Positions 27,627-40,794 of a DNA stretch of 64,000 nucleotides are shown in pieces. Location: the NCBI GenBank assembly GCA_016946835.1, contig JACVTC010000082.1:467501-531500 (forward strand), in the 5' to 3' direction. Both the position numbers and the translations under genes were made by a program. Position 1 is the stretch's first letter, and each line of letters opens with the position of its first letter. The notes beneath the pieces are model-generated. The model was given only the letters and a program-made list of their open reading frames with translations. It ran no database searches and was not told the origin of the DNA. The DNA is from Neocallimastix lanati (nom. inval.). Taxonomy: Eukaryota > Neocallimastigomycota > Neocallimastigomycetes > Neocallimastigales > Neocallimastigaceae.

Positions 27627-28418
27627 AAAAAAAATAAAAAATAAAAAAAAAAAAAATAAAATAAAAAAAAAATTATGATCTTTATAATTAAAATATTATT
27701 TACTATTCAAAACTTTGGGGTTAAAGTTTCCTAAATAAAAATTTTCCAATACAGAAGTATCAAGAGATAAAATATTATTCATTATATCTTTATTATTACA
27801 GGTAAATGATTTTCCTTCATAAGTTTTAATAATGGTTGGAATAGATGCCTTTTTATTTTTTTTCTCATTATTATCTTTATTGGAATAAAGTTTTTTATTA
27901 TAGGCTTCAACAGAATTAGTTAAATCTTCTCTCAAATAAATCTTTATAGTAAAATAAAATTTTGTTAATTCATTATCATATATAGTATCTACTATTTCTT
28001 CAATTAACTTTCCTTGAAGAGATGTAAGATTTCCATAATTATTTCCATTGCCATTTTCATTTGAAATTATGAAATTTATATTTTCATTTTCAGTTATATT
28101 CAATATAAAATCTATTAAATCCTTAATAATATCAATATTGATATTATTGGTATCACTACGATTAGGAGATTTCTTAATTATAGAATAAAATTGATCTTTG
28201 AATTTAGAGGTGTATCTTTTTTTGTTATTTAAGTATTCATTGTTAAGTAAAGAAATAAATATTGGAAATGTAACTTTTGTTAAATGAAAAATTTTTATAA
28301 GTTGCTCAGTAGATAGATCACCGTATTCATTTTTGATTTGTATGCTTAAATCTATTTTAATTTTTATATATTTTTATAAAATTTTATATAGAGAATTATT
28401 ATTTAAATATTTTTAATA

Positions 28419-28499
<81 letters not shown>

Positions 28500-28544
28500 A
28501 TTATTATTATTAATATTATTATTATTATTATTATAATTATTATA

Positions 28545-28586
<42 letters not shown>

Positions 28587-28599
28587 TATTATTTATTAT

Positions 28600-28643
<44 letters not shown>

Positions 28644-29484
28644 TTATTACTTATTACTTATTACTTATTACTTATTACTTATTACTTATTACTTATTACT
28701 TTTTACTTATTTTACTTATTTCAATATATTATAATCATTAATTATTACCTTTTGGAAATGGTAAATCTTTATAGTAATATTTGAGTAAATCTTTATTATA
28801 TGATAAAATTGGTTTTTCATTTTTGTTTTCATTACTTTCATCACTATTATCTACCGTATACAAAAATTTATTTTTATGATGATTAAGGTTATATTCCAAT
28901 ACTGAATTAATTAAATTCATTTTAAATTCTCTTTCGACTTCAGGATCTTCTTCTTCCGGTTTAATATTAAATATTTCTTTAATCATTTTCTTTTGAAGTA
29001 AAGTAAGATCATCATAATTAAATGGGTTTAATATGTTATCATTCTTATAGTTACTATATAACTTTCTATTTATAATTTCATAAATATCCAAAAGGGATGA
29101 AACAATTTTCCTGAAATTACATCTTCCTCTCTTAATGTTTCTTGTTTTATTCCAACTTTTATGTTGACCATTCAATAAAAAAGTAGAAAAATTACTATAT
29201 TTATCTATATTAAAGTAATCATTACCACAAATGGTTCCAAATAGTGGTAAAATATCTTTATGCGGTAAATTAAATAATCTTAAAATTTGATCATTAGTAG
29301 TATATGAACATTCTACTATTAAATCTTCGTCCTTAATATTTGTTGGAAATTTTAATGTATTTAAATTTACATATTTTGGAATATTATATATATAAAAATC
29401 CGAATCATTGCTAAAAACATATCTTTTATTATAAGATAATAATAACAATAATAATAAAAAAAGAATGAAAGAAAGTAGACATGT

Positions 29485-29520
<36 letters not shown>

Positions 29521-29595
29521 AAAAATAAATATAATTAATTTATATAGATTTAATAAGAAGTTTAATATATTAAATAATTAAAAAAATATAATAAA

Positions 29596-29632
<37 letters not shown>

Positions 29633-30481
29633 TTTTTTCAAAAATAAAATAAAATAAAATAAAATAAATAGTAGAAGATAAATATAAGTACAGATTGAAT
29701 AAAATAAAATAAAATACAATAAAATAAAATAAAGTAAAAATAAAATATTTCATAATTACCCATTATATTCATTAGCTAATACAGATATAAATCTATCAGC
29801 TTCAAATAATGGAAATTTTACTTCAATATTTTGGATTTTTTCTGAAATATCTCTAATGAATTGTATGAACGTTACTATATCAAATAGAGAAGGAACAATA
29901 CTACGACATTTTCGTTTTTCTGGTTTTTCATAAATTGAATTAACAAATTTATTTATGCGTTGTAATCTTAATTTTCCATTATCAAGTTTTTTATCATTCT
30001 TAATTTCTGTATCAACACCATCGAATACAAATACTAATTTATTTAAATTTTCAATGGATAAGAGCAAATAAATTTGCTAGATAATAGTGTTTAATAATAA
30101 ATTAAAATATTATGTATTATATTATAAGTTAGTATTATTGTTAACATAAGAAATTTTATTATAAACTTAACTATATATATATATAAAATAATTATTTAGT
30201 TTATATACCTTTTTAAGAATTTTTAAAAGTTCTATATTATCATTAATAAACCAATTTAATTTTTCTTCTATGGAATAAAAATAGGCATTACCATCAATAA
30301 TGAAGTTTAATGGTGGATCATTACCATCACTGTTTATATTTGAACTAAATTTGAAACTATTATTTTCATCATAGATATAATTTTCCAATTCTTCAAGTCT
30401 ATCTTTTGATACTTTCAACCTCAAAGAAGAAGTTGATTCTCTTCCATAATCTTTAACGTATGAATAAAGGCCTTTAACCAT
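26393..30481 (-). CDS. Asteroid/XPG-family nuclease-like protein
   Basis: Five exons join in frame to 997 aa: 30481-30209, 30076-29760, 29422-28749, 28351-27704, 27474-26393. The N-terminus MVKGLYSYVKDYGRES and the blocks FIIDGNAYFYS (Asp 63), LVFVFDGVD (Asp 110), FEADRF (Glu 183, Asp 185) and VFSNDSDFYIYNIPKYV (Asp 203, Asp 205) are the acidic metal-site blocks of the XPG/FEN1 superfamily. The SNDSDFYIYNIP wording and the long C-terminal region point to Asteroid (ASTE1-like). Human ASTE1 is reported as a DNA-repair nuclease. The usual E-x-E pair has Leu in its first position here, so activity may be altered. The C-terminal 790 residues are poorly conserved, and no other domain was recognised. 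Intron 3 carries the (ATT)n block and intron 2 a minisatellite core. Confidence 0.82.
28419..28700. repeat. (ATT)n and (ATTACTT)n inside intron 3 of the Asteroid-like gene
   Basis: Mostly ATT repeats from 28419 to about 28640, then eight or so copies of the heptamer ATTACTT to about 28698. Together they make up most of the 397-bp intron (28352-28748). Confidence 0.9.
29640..29750 (+). repeat. Single copy of minisatellite core in intron 2 of the Asteroid-like gene
   Basis: (TAAAA)n, then AATAGTAGAAGATAAATATA, then AGTACAGATTGAA and more TAAAA units. This is one unit of the type arrayed at 46.1-47.5 kb. It lies wholly inside the intron 29423-29759. Confidence 0.8.
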
Positions 30482-31704
30482 GTTACCTTCTTAAAAAAAT
30501 AAAAAAAAAATTTTTTTATTTTATTTTAATTTTTTTTTTTTTTGTTTTATTTTTATTTTTATTTTTATTTATAGTTATAGTTATATTTATAGTTATATTT
30601 TTTTTTGAAAATTTATTATTGTAATAACTAAAAAAAAAAACAAGTTTACAAATTCAAATTTTATTAAGTATGTTAAAACTTATATAAAATTATTTTAATT
30701 AAAGTAATTAAAATAGTTTATGATATTAAAAATTATTTAAGATTTGCTTCTTTTTTTTTTTTTTTTTTTTTTTTTTTTGTAATAATTATTAATTTGAATT
30801 AAATTTCAAACATATACTTTTATATATATATATATAAATTTAATGATCATTTTTTATAGTATTATTTTATATAATCTTCTTTAATCATTATAATCTCAAA
30901 ATTTTTTTTTTTTTTTAAAGTTTAATTTACTTTTTAATGTATGCAGTGAATAATAAAAATTTATGTTTTTGCATATTTTTTTTTTATTGGTCTATATTAA
31001 TTTTTTTTATAAGGAATGTCCATTTAATTTAATTATTTATCATTTCATTAAAAAAAAAATGTCCTTCTATTATTAATTTTTTTTTTTAATTATAAAGTTA
31101 AATATTAAATATAATTATATAAATATATCTAAATTTATAAATATATATATATATTCATTTTAAATAAGATACATTAATTTTTAATAATATTCAAGTATAT
31201 CATTCTTTGACAGATAAATTTTAAGAAAATTTACAATAACTATATACAATAATACAATAATAATAATAATAATAATAAAATAAAGAAAAAAAATATTCAT
31301 ATTATAAATAAAAAATTTACTTAATAAGATAAGTATATGACATTTAATTTTTTATATTTTTTTTTAATAAATGGAATACTCTATAAAAAAAAAAAAAAAA
31401 AATTTAAAATTTGCAAGTTTTTGGACATAAATTTAAAATTTATTAAATTAAAAAATATATATATATATTAAATTAAAAAAAAAAAAATATCAAATAAAAT
31501 GAAATATAAAATAATTAAAAAAATATATATACATTTTTATAAAAATATATAAAAAATACTAATAAAAAATAGTATATGATTAATAATGAAAGATATGATA
31601 ATTATTTTTAATCATTAACACTCAATAAAATAAAAAAGTTATTTTCATTCATTTATACAATATTATTATTGTTATTGTAATTATTAGTTAATATTAATAA
31701 TAAT

Positions 31705-31748
<44 letters not shown>

Positions 31749-32836
31749 CTATTATTTAAAATTACAAAAGAAATGAAACATTTATAATTAATGTAAAATT
31801 ATATATATATATATATTTTTTTAATTAAAATATAGATCAAATTTGGTTAACATTAAAAATTTATTATTAAATTAAATTTTAATTAAAAAAAATTTTTTTT
31901 TTTATAAATGTTATATAAAAATTATTAAAAAAGGATTTTTATATATATATATTTGTATCTATAATACTATTAAAAATAAAAATACTTATAAAAAATGTTT
32001 GAGAATAACATCAAGACATTAATAAGTATTTTTATTTTTATTAACATAAAGACATTAATAAGAAATAACAGTAATATAAGTTTTATAATTTTTTATTATT
32101 TATGAATAGAACTATTAATTAATTATTAATTATATATATATACATTATCTTTTTTTTTTTTTTTTCTCTTTTGGTTTAAATATTTTATTGACTTCATTTA
32201 CATTTAACAATGTTTTATTTTTTATTTTTTCTATTATTTCTTTTTTAAACAATTTGCATTATTATTTCTTTTTGTTATATTTAATTGAAAAAAAATATCT
32301 TCTTTTTTTTTTTTTTTTTTTTTTGTTTTCATTATTAATTCAATAAAAACTAATTTAATTTGATGCTAAAAATGATACTAAATTCGATTCAATAGAGGTA
32401 TGTACTCTTCGTTACATTCATTATGACAACTTTCATTTTTTTTAAGTTTTTGTCATAATTAATTTAATGCTTTTTAGGAGTATTTTTTTTTTTTTTAATA
32501 AAACTGTTGATGAGGGATATTAAATAGTATATATTATAGTATACAAGATCAGAGATTTTTTTTTTTTTTTATAGCCGCAATTATTGCGAACTTTAATCTT
32601 TATTTATTATTCTTTTATAAAAATACATGAATACTTTTAATTTTAATAAAAAAAAAAAACATACAGAATTAATAAAAAAAATAAATATTATTTGTCCAAT
32701 TTGAACAACATAATACTATTTGAAATAGTTGTAATGCCAAAAAAAAAAAATAAAAATAAAAATAAAAATAAAAAATAAAAAAGAAATAAAATAAAATAAA
32801 AAATTAAAAAATAAAAATAAAATATAATTAACTAAA

Positions 32837-32892
<56 letters not shown>

Positions 32893-33906
32893 AAAAATTT
32901 TTTTTTATATTAATAAAAATATAAATGTAAATTAAATACATGGATTTTACATGGATTTAAATAATTATAAAAATTTTAATAATAATAATTATTTTCATTC
33001 TTTTCATATAATAAAAATAACAAATAGGTTAATACGATTTAATAAAAAAAAAAAAAAAGAAAAATATTATATATAATAATAAAAAAGATTTTTTTTTTTT
33101 AAATTTTAAAAAAAGAAAAATTAAAAATAAAAAATAAAAATATTTAAAAAAAAATAATAATAATAATAAAAAAAAAAAAATAGAAGCTTTAAATAGATAA
33201 GCATCTAATAAATATATCATATTTTTATCAAAATTACACATACTATTTTTTTGTAAAGTTTTTTTTTTTTTTTTTTTAGTTATGAAATAACTTTTAATTT
33301 TATTTTATTATATTTAGTTTTTATTATTTCTATTTTTACTTGTTTGTTTGCTTTTATTATTTTTTTTTTTTTTTTATTTTTTTTTTTATTTATTTATTTT
33401 TATCTATTTTAATAGATAATTTTCTATTTTTTATAATATGAAAAACATTTTTGAATCAATCAATTTTAATAATAATAAAGTTAATAACTATAATAAAAAA
33501 AAAAATTTTTTTTTTTTTTATATTCAAATTTATCAGTAATAAAAAACATATATATATGAATTTTATTTTAATAAAACCATAAAAAAAATATTAATATTCA
33601 AATTTATATATATATATGCTATTTATTACTCTTATAAATTTAAAAAAAGCAAAAAAATTTAAAAATATAAAAAATTATAATATATATATATTTTTTTTCT
33701 TTATAATCAAAGTCATAAACATATTAATAATCCGCTGGATATAATATATGTTTTTATAACTCTTTTGTTATAGGTGTTTTAAAGGGTGTAATAATGTATG
33801 ATATATATATATATATTTATTTTGAAAAAGAAATAAGTAAATGATATAATTGAAAAAAAAAAAATATTATAAATTTTTTATTTTTATTTTTTACTTTTTA
33901 TTCTTT

Positions 33907-33939
<33 letters not shown>

Positions 33940-33956
33940 TTATTTATTTATTTTTA

Positions 33957-33987
<31 letters not shown>

Positions 33988-34003
33988 TTTATTTTTATTT
34001 TTA

Positions 34004-34034
<31 letters not shown>

Positions 34035-34372
34035 TTATTTTACTTTATTTTTTTATATATATATTATTGTTGATAATACTAATTTTAATACTTTTAGAAT
34101 TTCTATATCTATTAATTTATTTGATATTTTGATAACTTTTTAAATACTTCTATATTTTTTTTCTATATCTATTGATATGTTTAATTATTATTATATTTAT
34201 TTAATTTAATTTTTTTGTTTTTGTTTTTGTTTTATTTTGTTTAAAAAAAAAAAAAATTAGAATTTGATATACAAATTCTTTGAGGTATAATTTATAATTT
34301 TAAATTTTATAAATTTTTTTTTTTGTTTGTTTGTTTTGTTTTTTTTAAATAAAATATTATCTTAAATTTCTT

Positions 34373-34407
<35 letters not shown>

Positions 34408-34588
34408 AACAATATATTTCATTATATTAATGATTGACCTTTAAAATGATCAAATATTCTAAAAATGGTGAGAAGCTTAAATTTTGATGTATTTTCCTTG
34501 TATTTCATATCATCTGATATAAGGTATAACGAATACCCTATGATTAGTCTTTGTATCCTTTATAGTTTTTTTTTTTTTTTTTTTTTTT
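30482..34588. other. Large A+T-rich intergenic region
   Basis: The 4.1 kb between the Asteroid-like gene and phosphatase D contains no recognisable gene. It holds long poly-A runs (31710-31745, 32839-32884), a (TTTTTA)n block at about 33950-34045, and slightly GC-richer scraps at about 32370-32600 that I could not identify. Confidence 0.5.
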
Positions 34589-35507
34589 TTAATATTTAAT
34601 AACTAATTCTGGATCACTAATACTTTGAGGTTGAATTTTTTTAGTTTTCTTAAATATTAAAACACTACTTCCAATAATTACTATGGCAGCACAGACACTA
34701 CCACCAATAATAATATTTTTGGTGGTAAATATTTTATCAACATTAATACTTCCGTTATTACTACCATCATTAGCTTTAAGATTTTCTCTTTGATGATCAT
34801 TGGTACTGTTGGTAGCTTCCTTAAAAGCCATTATTTTTTCATTTTTAAAATCTTTATCAATTTGTTCATAGGTAACATGTCCTGGATCATCATTTCTATA
34901 GATGTCAAAAGTATCAAAAACTTCATCACTAGAATTAATTCTTAAAAATTCACAATGCGCTCTCTTATTATTACCACCATAATTGAATTTACAGAATAAT
35001 CCACCAAAACGTTTAGCATTTTCTCTATGTTCACCTAAGGCATATTTCTTAACCCAATGGTCATAATCTTTTTGTTCTCCTTGTTCAATATATATTTCCC
35101 AACCCCCGGTACCATTTAAGATATCAAGAGTAGCCCCTTTACGAATTTGAGCTACTTTACCATCCGAGTCTTTATCGTATTCATCAATTTCTGGAGTACT
35201 AAATTTTGACATAACATGAGTTCTTGCATAGACATGATCATGAGCACTAAAAATAATAGCCCCATTGTCTTTACAATAATCATAGAAGCTTTCACTATCT
35301 GAATCATAACCAGACACAACATTTCCATCATTTGGATATTTACCAGTATGATAATATTTATCATAAAAATGCCATGAACAAATTTTCCAATCCTCCGTTG
35401 CATCACTTAAATTTTTTTTTAAAAATTTAAGTTGTTCTTCTCTCTTATCAGCTCCATTGATGCCTGGAGTTAAACCAATGATTCTCTATATATCATTCAA
35501 TAATAAC

Positions 35508-35562
<55 letters not shown>

Positions 35563-36464
35563 TATAGATATAGATATAGATATAGATATATATAAGTATA
35601 AATTTTTATTAGATTTAACTTTCTCAAAATGGTTTTATTATTTTCATATATATATTTATACATATTTAATTATTATTACTCATTTATTATTAATATTTCA
35701 AATACTATCAAAATAAATTTTTTTTTTTTTTTTTTTTTTTTTGTTATTATTATTATTATTATTATTCGTTGAATTACCATATTTTCATAGATACATGACC
35801 ACATAAATTTTGATTCAGAGAATTCGCATTTAACTTTATCATTTTTATCTTTAGTCATTTCATTATAGACATTATTTTTAAATTTTTCAGCAGCAGTATC
35901 AGGACATTGATGTTTTGCATCATGATTACCAATGACACCCATAAATTGATAACTACGATCAGAATCTAAAACCTTTTCAAAATATTTATCTGGATCACAT
36001 TCATAATCATAATCTCCAAGATGTAACAATGCATCAAAATCTGTTAATTCCATAACCTTATTAGCTTCTTTTTCAGTACCACTTTAAATTAAAAAATTAT
36101 TATAAAAGTCAAAAAATAAAAAAATAAAAAAAATAAAAAAAATAAAAAAAATAAAAAAAATAAAAAAAATAAAAAAAATAAAAAATAATAATAATAATAA
36201 TAATAACATAATAATAATAATAATAATTTTATTTATATTTATTATTAGAAAATTGTAAATATTTGAGGAAATAGACATATATAGATAAATTTATTAATAT
36301 ATTTACCTATCACCAATAATGGCCAATTTAAATTCTTTGTCCCCATATGAAAATGAATCCAATTGTTCATCAGTGATAGTAACGATATCATTAGTTTGAG
36401 CACTACTTGATAATATTTTATTAGACAAAATGAAAAGTAATGGTAAAATGTGTTTTAAATTCAT
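34589..36464 (-). CDS. Purple-acid-phosphatase-like membrane protein D (short tail)
   Basis: Exons 36464-36307, 36081-35778 and 35485-34589 join in frame to 452 aa. Signal peptide MNLKHILPLLFILSNKILSS. The five phosphatase motifs are intact: GDSG, GDYDY, GNHD, WH and AHDH. The post-catalytic region (QIRKGATLDILNGTGGWEIY) is conserved. A transmembrane helix at about 408-432 (IIIGGSVCAAIVIIGSSVLI) is followed by only about 20 cytoplasmic residues ending DPELVIKY. The other three have tails of roughly 120-190 residues. DPEL matches GEPEL just inside the membrane in protein A, so D looks like an A-type tail cut short at a stop. The Asteroid-like gene separates it from the A-B-C cluster. Probable surface phosphatase; substrate unknown. 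Confidence 0.87.
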
Positions 36465-37123
36465 TTTTTTTAGCATAAAATCTTGGTATATTTTTTTAAT
36501 AAATATTTATTATTTAATGATTTTATGTTGCTTAACTTTATATAAATATATATATATATATATATTTAAAAATTTTATATATTTTAATTTTTATTTTAAA
36601 ATTCTATTTAATGTTTTATGTAATAAATTTGTTAAAATTTTCATAAGATATTTTAAATAAAAGAAATTGTTTTTTTTTTATTTAAATTTAAATTTTAATT
36701 ATATTCCTGTAATAGTATACATAAATATAAAGCATAAAATATAATGCATATATAAAGGTATATATATAAGTATATATGAAAAAAAAAATTGTTATTTATA
36801 TATAATAGTAATACTTTTTATTTATTTATTTATTTATTTATTTATTATAAATTTATCTATATATAAATTTCATTTTAATATCTAAGTAATATCTAATTTT
36901 ACTAATGAATGGTAGATTAATTATCACTTTTGTTTAGTAGAAAAATACCTCTTATATAATTATTTTTATAACAATCCTTTTATTTCTTATCCTTGTTTAT
37001 ATTTTTTATATTTTAACTTAATTTTTTTTTTTTTGTTATGATATAATTTATAAATTTTATTCATTATAATAATAATTAAATTTATTTATTATAAGAATAT
37101 TTATATTTGTTTTCAATTTTTTT

Positions 37124-37155
<32 letters not shown>

Positions 37156-39186
37156 AAGGCCGCTATTATTAGTTTTTATATTTTTTTAAATTGAAATTCG
37201 AAAGAATTAAAATTTATTAAAATTTATTGGAATATATTAAATCTAATGTGAATTATATTAAATTTGTTATTTAATTAAAATATTATATTATATTAATATA
37301 TGAATTAAGTATAATATAATATTTTCTCAATATATTAACAATATATTGTAATATAAATTTCTTTTTTTTTTTTGAAAGCTTTAATTAAAAACAAAAAAAA
37401 AAATTTTTTTTTTTTTGAATCACAAAAATTCGTTCCTTTTTTTTTTTTTTTATATATATATATATTTAAATTTAACTTTTGAGCATAAAAAAAAAAAAAA
37501 AAATAGATATATATTTATTTATTATATATTATTATATATATTATATATATTATTTTAATATTTAATAAAATTAACATATATTTAAAGAAAACTAAAAAAA
37601 AAAAATAAATAAATAAATCAAATTGTATTATTTCAATAATATTTAAAATAATTATAAAATTAGGGGAAAAAAAAAAATGGAGATTTTGATATTTACTGAA
37701 TAGCTTTAAAATCAAAATTTTTATTTATTAATATATTTATTTTATATAAACATTATAGTATATTATATTTTATAAACCATTTAATAAAAAAAAATAAAGA
37801 AAATCATTAAATAAATAAAAAGTTGATTTACTAATAATTAATAAATATATATACAAAAATAAAATAGAAAAATCGAAAAAAAAAAATAATAAATTTTATT
37901 TATTATGTATTAGAATTTATTATTTATTTTTTTATTATATTTATAATTCATTAAATAATTTACCCTTATAATATTTATTATATTAATAATGTATTATAAT
38001 TTTTATAATATTTATTATATTTGTAATATTTATTATATTTGTAATATTTATTATATTTGTAATATTTATTATATTAATAATGTATTATAATTTTTATAAT
38101 ATTTATTATATTAATAATGTATTATAATTTTTATAATATTTATTATATTTGTAATATTTATTATATTAATAATGTATTATTATATTTGTAATATTTATTA
38201 TAATTCTTTTCTATTTTAAAAATTAATTAAAAAAAAGCATTGCTAACTTTAATTTTAATTAAATGTTTATATAAAATTAATATTCTAAAAGTCTTTTAAA
38301 TTATTTCATTTGAATTATTATTTAGAAAGAAAGGATGAATTAGAAATAAAAACTTTTAAAAAAAAAATATTCTAAAATAAAAAGATATTATTGGTATTAC
38401 TATTAAAAAGTAATTTCTTATCATTATAAATTCATTTCTTTTAATATTATTATATTTTATAACCATTTTAACCATTAAATACAAAAAAAAAAAGTCTTTA
38501 AAAATATGATTTATTATTTAAAGAATCTATGTTTTTATATACATAGTGTCACGTGGTTAAATAATACTATATTAACACTATATTAACATATATTACTAAT
38601 TTCGAAATATTATTGTGGCACATTAAATCATTGATAAAATCAAGTGATACATTTAATAGATAAATTATAAAAAACATATATTTATTAATATTTTTACAGA
38701 TTTTCAGTATTAAATTAAATTATTATTTTTATTGGTAAATGTTTAGTTAAAAAAGGAGGCTTTAAAAAATTTAATCATTAAAAAAAAAATAATTCAAATA
38801 AACTTTTATTTTGACATTTCCATTTAATATATTTAATAATGATTTTTTGGTACAAACATAACTTTATTAAATAATAAATAAATTGTGACTACATTAAAAA
38901 TAAAAATTATATGTAAGAATACAGACACACTTTACTAATACTAAATAAACAATTCTATTATAAAGTATTCATATTTCTTTTTTTTTTTCTTCTTTTTTTC
39001 TTTTTTTCTTTTTTTTATATATATATATATATTTTAATTTTCTTTTATAATTATTTATTTATTGCTTATATTCATGATAAAAAGGTTTTTGAAGCAAATC
39101 TTTATTTTTTTTATTAATTATTTATAAAATTATTTAAATTAGAATTAAAGGAATTTTCTAAAAAAAAAAAAAAAAAATTCTATGAA
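36465..39186. other. A+T-rich intergenic region
   Basis: No gene recognised in 2.7 kb. A tandem TATTATATT repeat block lies at 37975-38205. Poly-A/T runs are frequent. A sequence at about 38940-38980 loosely resembles the copia LTR at 48.3 kb. Confidence 0.5.
37975..38205. repeat. Short-period tandem repeats (TATTATATTTGTAATATT)
   Basis: About twelve mixed copies of two related words, TATTATATTTGTAATATT and TATTATATTAATAATG with ATAATTTTTATAATATT, laid head to tail. Confidence 0.75.
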
Positions 39187-39452
39187 AAATGTTTTTTTTT
39201 TTCTTTTCTTTTTTTTTTTTTTTTAGATATGAATTATTGAGGACAATAGGAACTCCAATCTCACCCTTAAATGTATCAGACGCTCATTAGATTTTTTATC
39301 ATATCATTTTGGTGTCAACGCGAACCTCTCTCTAACCATGGCTAATATGAAAGACATTCCCTATATTTCGTTTTTATACAACGCGCTTCTTTTCAGTGAT
39401 TTCTTTAACCATCATCGAGAGAGGAACAATTATACTAATTCTCACATAAATT

Positions 39453-40040
39453 AAGTGCTCTCTATATTTTTTTTTTTTTTTTTTTTTTAACGACCGTAGC
39501 AGGATTTCTCCCCAGCTGTACATCTTGTAGACACACAATGGTTTATAACTAGAGCCCTTATCTAACTTCCTACTTTAGTAGGTGGTCCCGTCCCTGCTGG
39601 ACTGCCTTACAGTTACTCTGCATTGGCGCTCCTTACCCAAGTATAATTACTGCTTGTCATTGTACGATAATCTTACAATTGGGTCTTGCAGCCACAATCT
39701 CCGGGATCACGTGACAACCGCTCCATAACATACCTATAAGTAAGGATAAGTAAATTTTCATATGTCACCATATGTTGGGTATCTCCTCTTAAGAAACTTT
39801 GCCATACACACTCAACCCTCTCAGGCTTGCAAGAAGTGTAAATCGATGAAAGTTGAATTAGAGATATAGGGGGTATCAAATGGGTATAATACTTACCTGA
39901 AAACCCTAACCACCTAATAACGAAAAACCAGTGGAAAAAACGCTATAGGCATAGGGAGGGGTCGAACCAGGAACCTTATGCTCTCAAAGCTTACGCCTTA
40001 ACAGCCAGGATAAAACCTGGAACGGCAAGTGCTCTCTATA
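39453..40040 (-). mobile_element. Inner SINE-like retroposon with poly-A tail and 14-bp target duplications
   Basis: AAGTGCTCTCTATA occurs at 39453-39466 and 40027-40040 as a perfect 14-bp direct repeat. Immediately inside the left copy is a run of 22 T (39467-39488), that is, a poly-A tail on the minus strand. The body is 538 bp (39489-40026). At its 5' end is an A-box-like TGGCTGTTAAGG and, 39 bp on, a B-box GGTTCGACCCC. Between them TTTGAGA sits where an anticodon loop (UGA, Ser) would be, but the stems are poor, so it is a tRNA-derived promoter rather than a tRNA. Tail, duplications and internal promoter together indicate LINE-mobilised retrotransposition. The short ORF inside (39673-39879) is not credible. 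Confidence 0.75.
39958..40007 (-). promoter_or_regulatory. RNA polymerase III A box and B box of inner retroposon
   Basis: A box TGGCTGTTAAGG at 40007-39996; B box GGTTCGACCCC at 39968-39958. The B box matches the GGTTCGANNCC consensus exactly. The spacing is slightly shorter than in a normal tRNA gene. Confidence 0.6.
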
Positions 40041-40235
40041 CTAACCATTATATAATCTTGCTACAGGAATATTTACCATGGTAAGCGAAACATCTAACTT
40101 CATTTATAGGGGAAAATACCCCTTGAGGATGAACAATGCCCCTTATAAATTCAGGAAGTAATTGTAGAAACCTTATGTACATTAATCCAGAGTACTAACC
40201 ACCAAAATAAGCACTGGAAAGACTTACAAATATTA

Positions 40236-40762
40236 TAATAGAAATATAAGTAATCAATTAAAATAAATAATATTTTTTAAAATTTAAACCCAAATATATT
40301 TAAAATAAAGTAAATATCAACTACTTATATTAACATGAATATAAAAAAAAAAAAAAAAAAGGAATTAAACAGGAATAATGATAGATATTCATTAATTCAT
40401 TGTATTAATATTATAATTGAATATATTTTAATAAAAAAAAAAATTTGCCAAATTACTAAACTTATTTCTATTTCAACTACTTTGGAACATTTGAAACATG
40501 ACATTACTAAAAAAAAAAAAAAATTTATCATTTTCAATTTTTCAATTTTAATTTTTTTAATATTAAATTTTTTTTTAATTTTTTTCTTTGTCAAAAAAAT
40601 AAAAACCTTTTTTTTAAAAAATTTTTTAAGAATTTTCTTTTAATAATAGTAAATCTACTTTATTATATTCAAAATATAAAGAGTAAATCTACTTTATTAT
40701 ATTCATAATAAAAATAGTAAATTACCTTTTCTAATTCTAATGTTACACAAATATAAAAAAAA

Positions 40763-40794
<32 letters not shown>

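Larger units (their letters stand above)
39190..40235 (-). mobile_element. Outer SINE-like retroposon, tRNA-Gln-like head, interrupted
   Basis: This GC-richer block on the minus strand starts near 40235. It begins with GGTGGTTAGTACTCTGGA, which closely matches the D-arm to anticodon-stem region of eukaryotic tRNA-Gln (GGTTAGCACTCTGGA). About 35 bp on comes a weak B-box-like GGTTTCTACAAT. It ends at about 39225 with a poly-A stretch interrupted by two G residues (plus-strand T at 39192-39224). A second element (39453-40040) splits it. Without that insert the element would be about 430 bp. No convincing target duplication was found around it, so age and exact ends are uncertain. Confidence 0.5.

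Noticed and set aside
32370-32600. Possible small gene or relic around FKKNESCHNECNEEYIPLL
   Set aside because: One short minus-strand frame of normal composition, but no family recognised and no supporting signals.
38935-38980. Copia LTR fragment near 38.95 kb
   Set aside because: Only about 35 bp resemble the 48.3-kb LTR in an A/T-rich background; not enough to call.
39673-39879. 68-codon minus-strand frame (MIPPISLIQLSSIYTSCKPE...)
   Set aside because: It lies wholly inside the SINE-like element body and has no start context or homology that I recognise; chance in a GC-richer block.
39945-40026. A functional tRNA-Ser gene
   Set aside because: B box and a UGA-like loop are present, but acceptor and T stems do not pair, and it heads a poly-A-tailed element.
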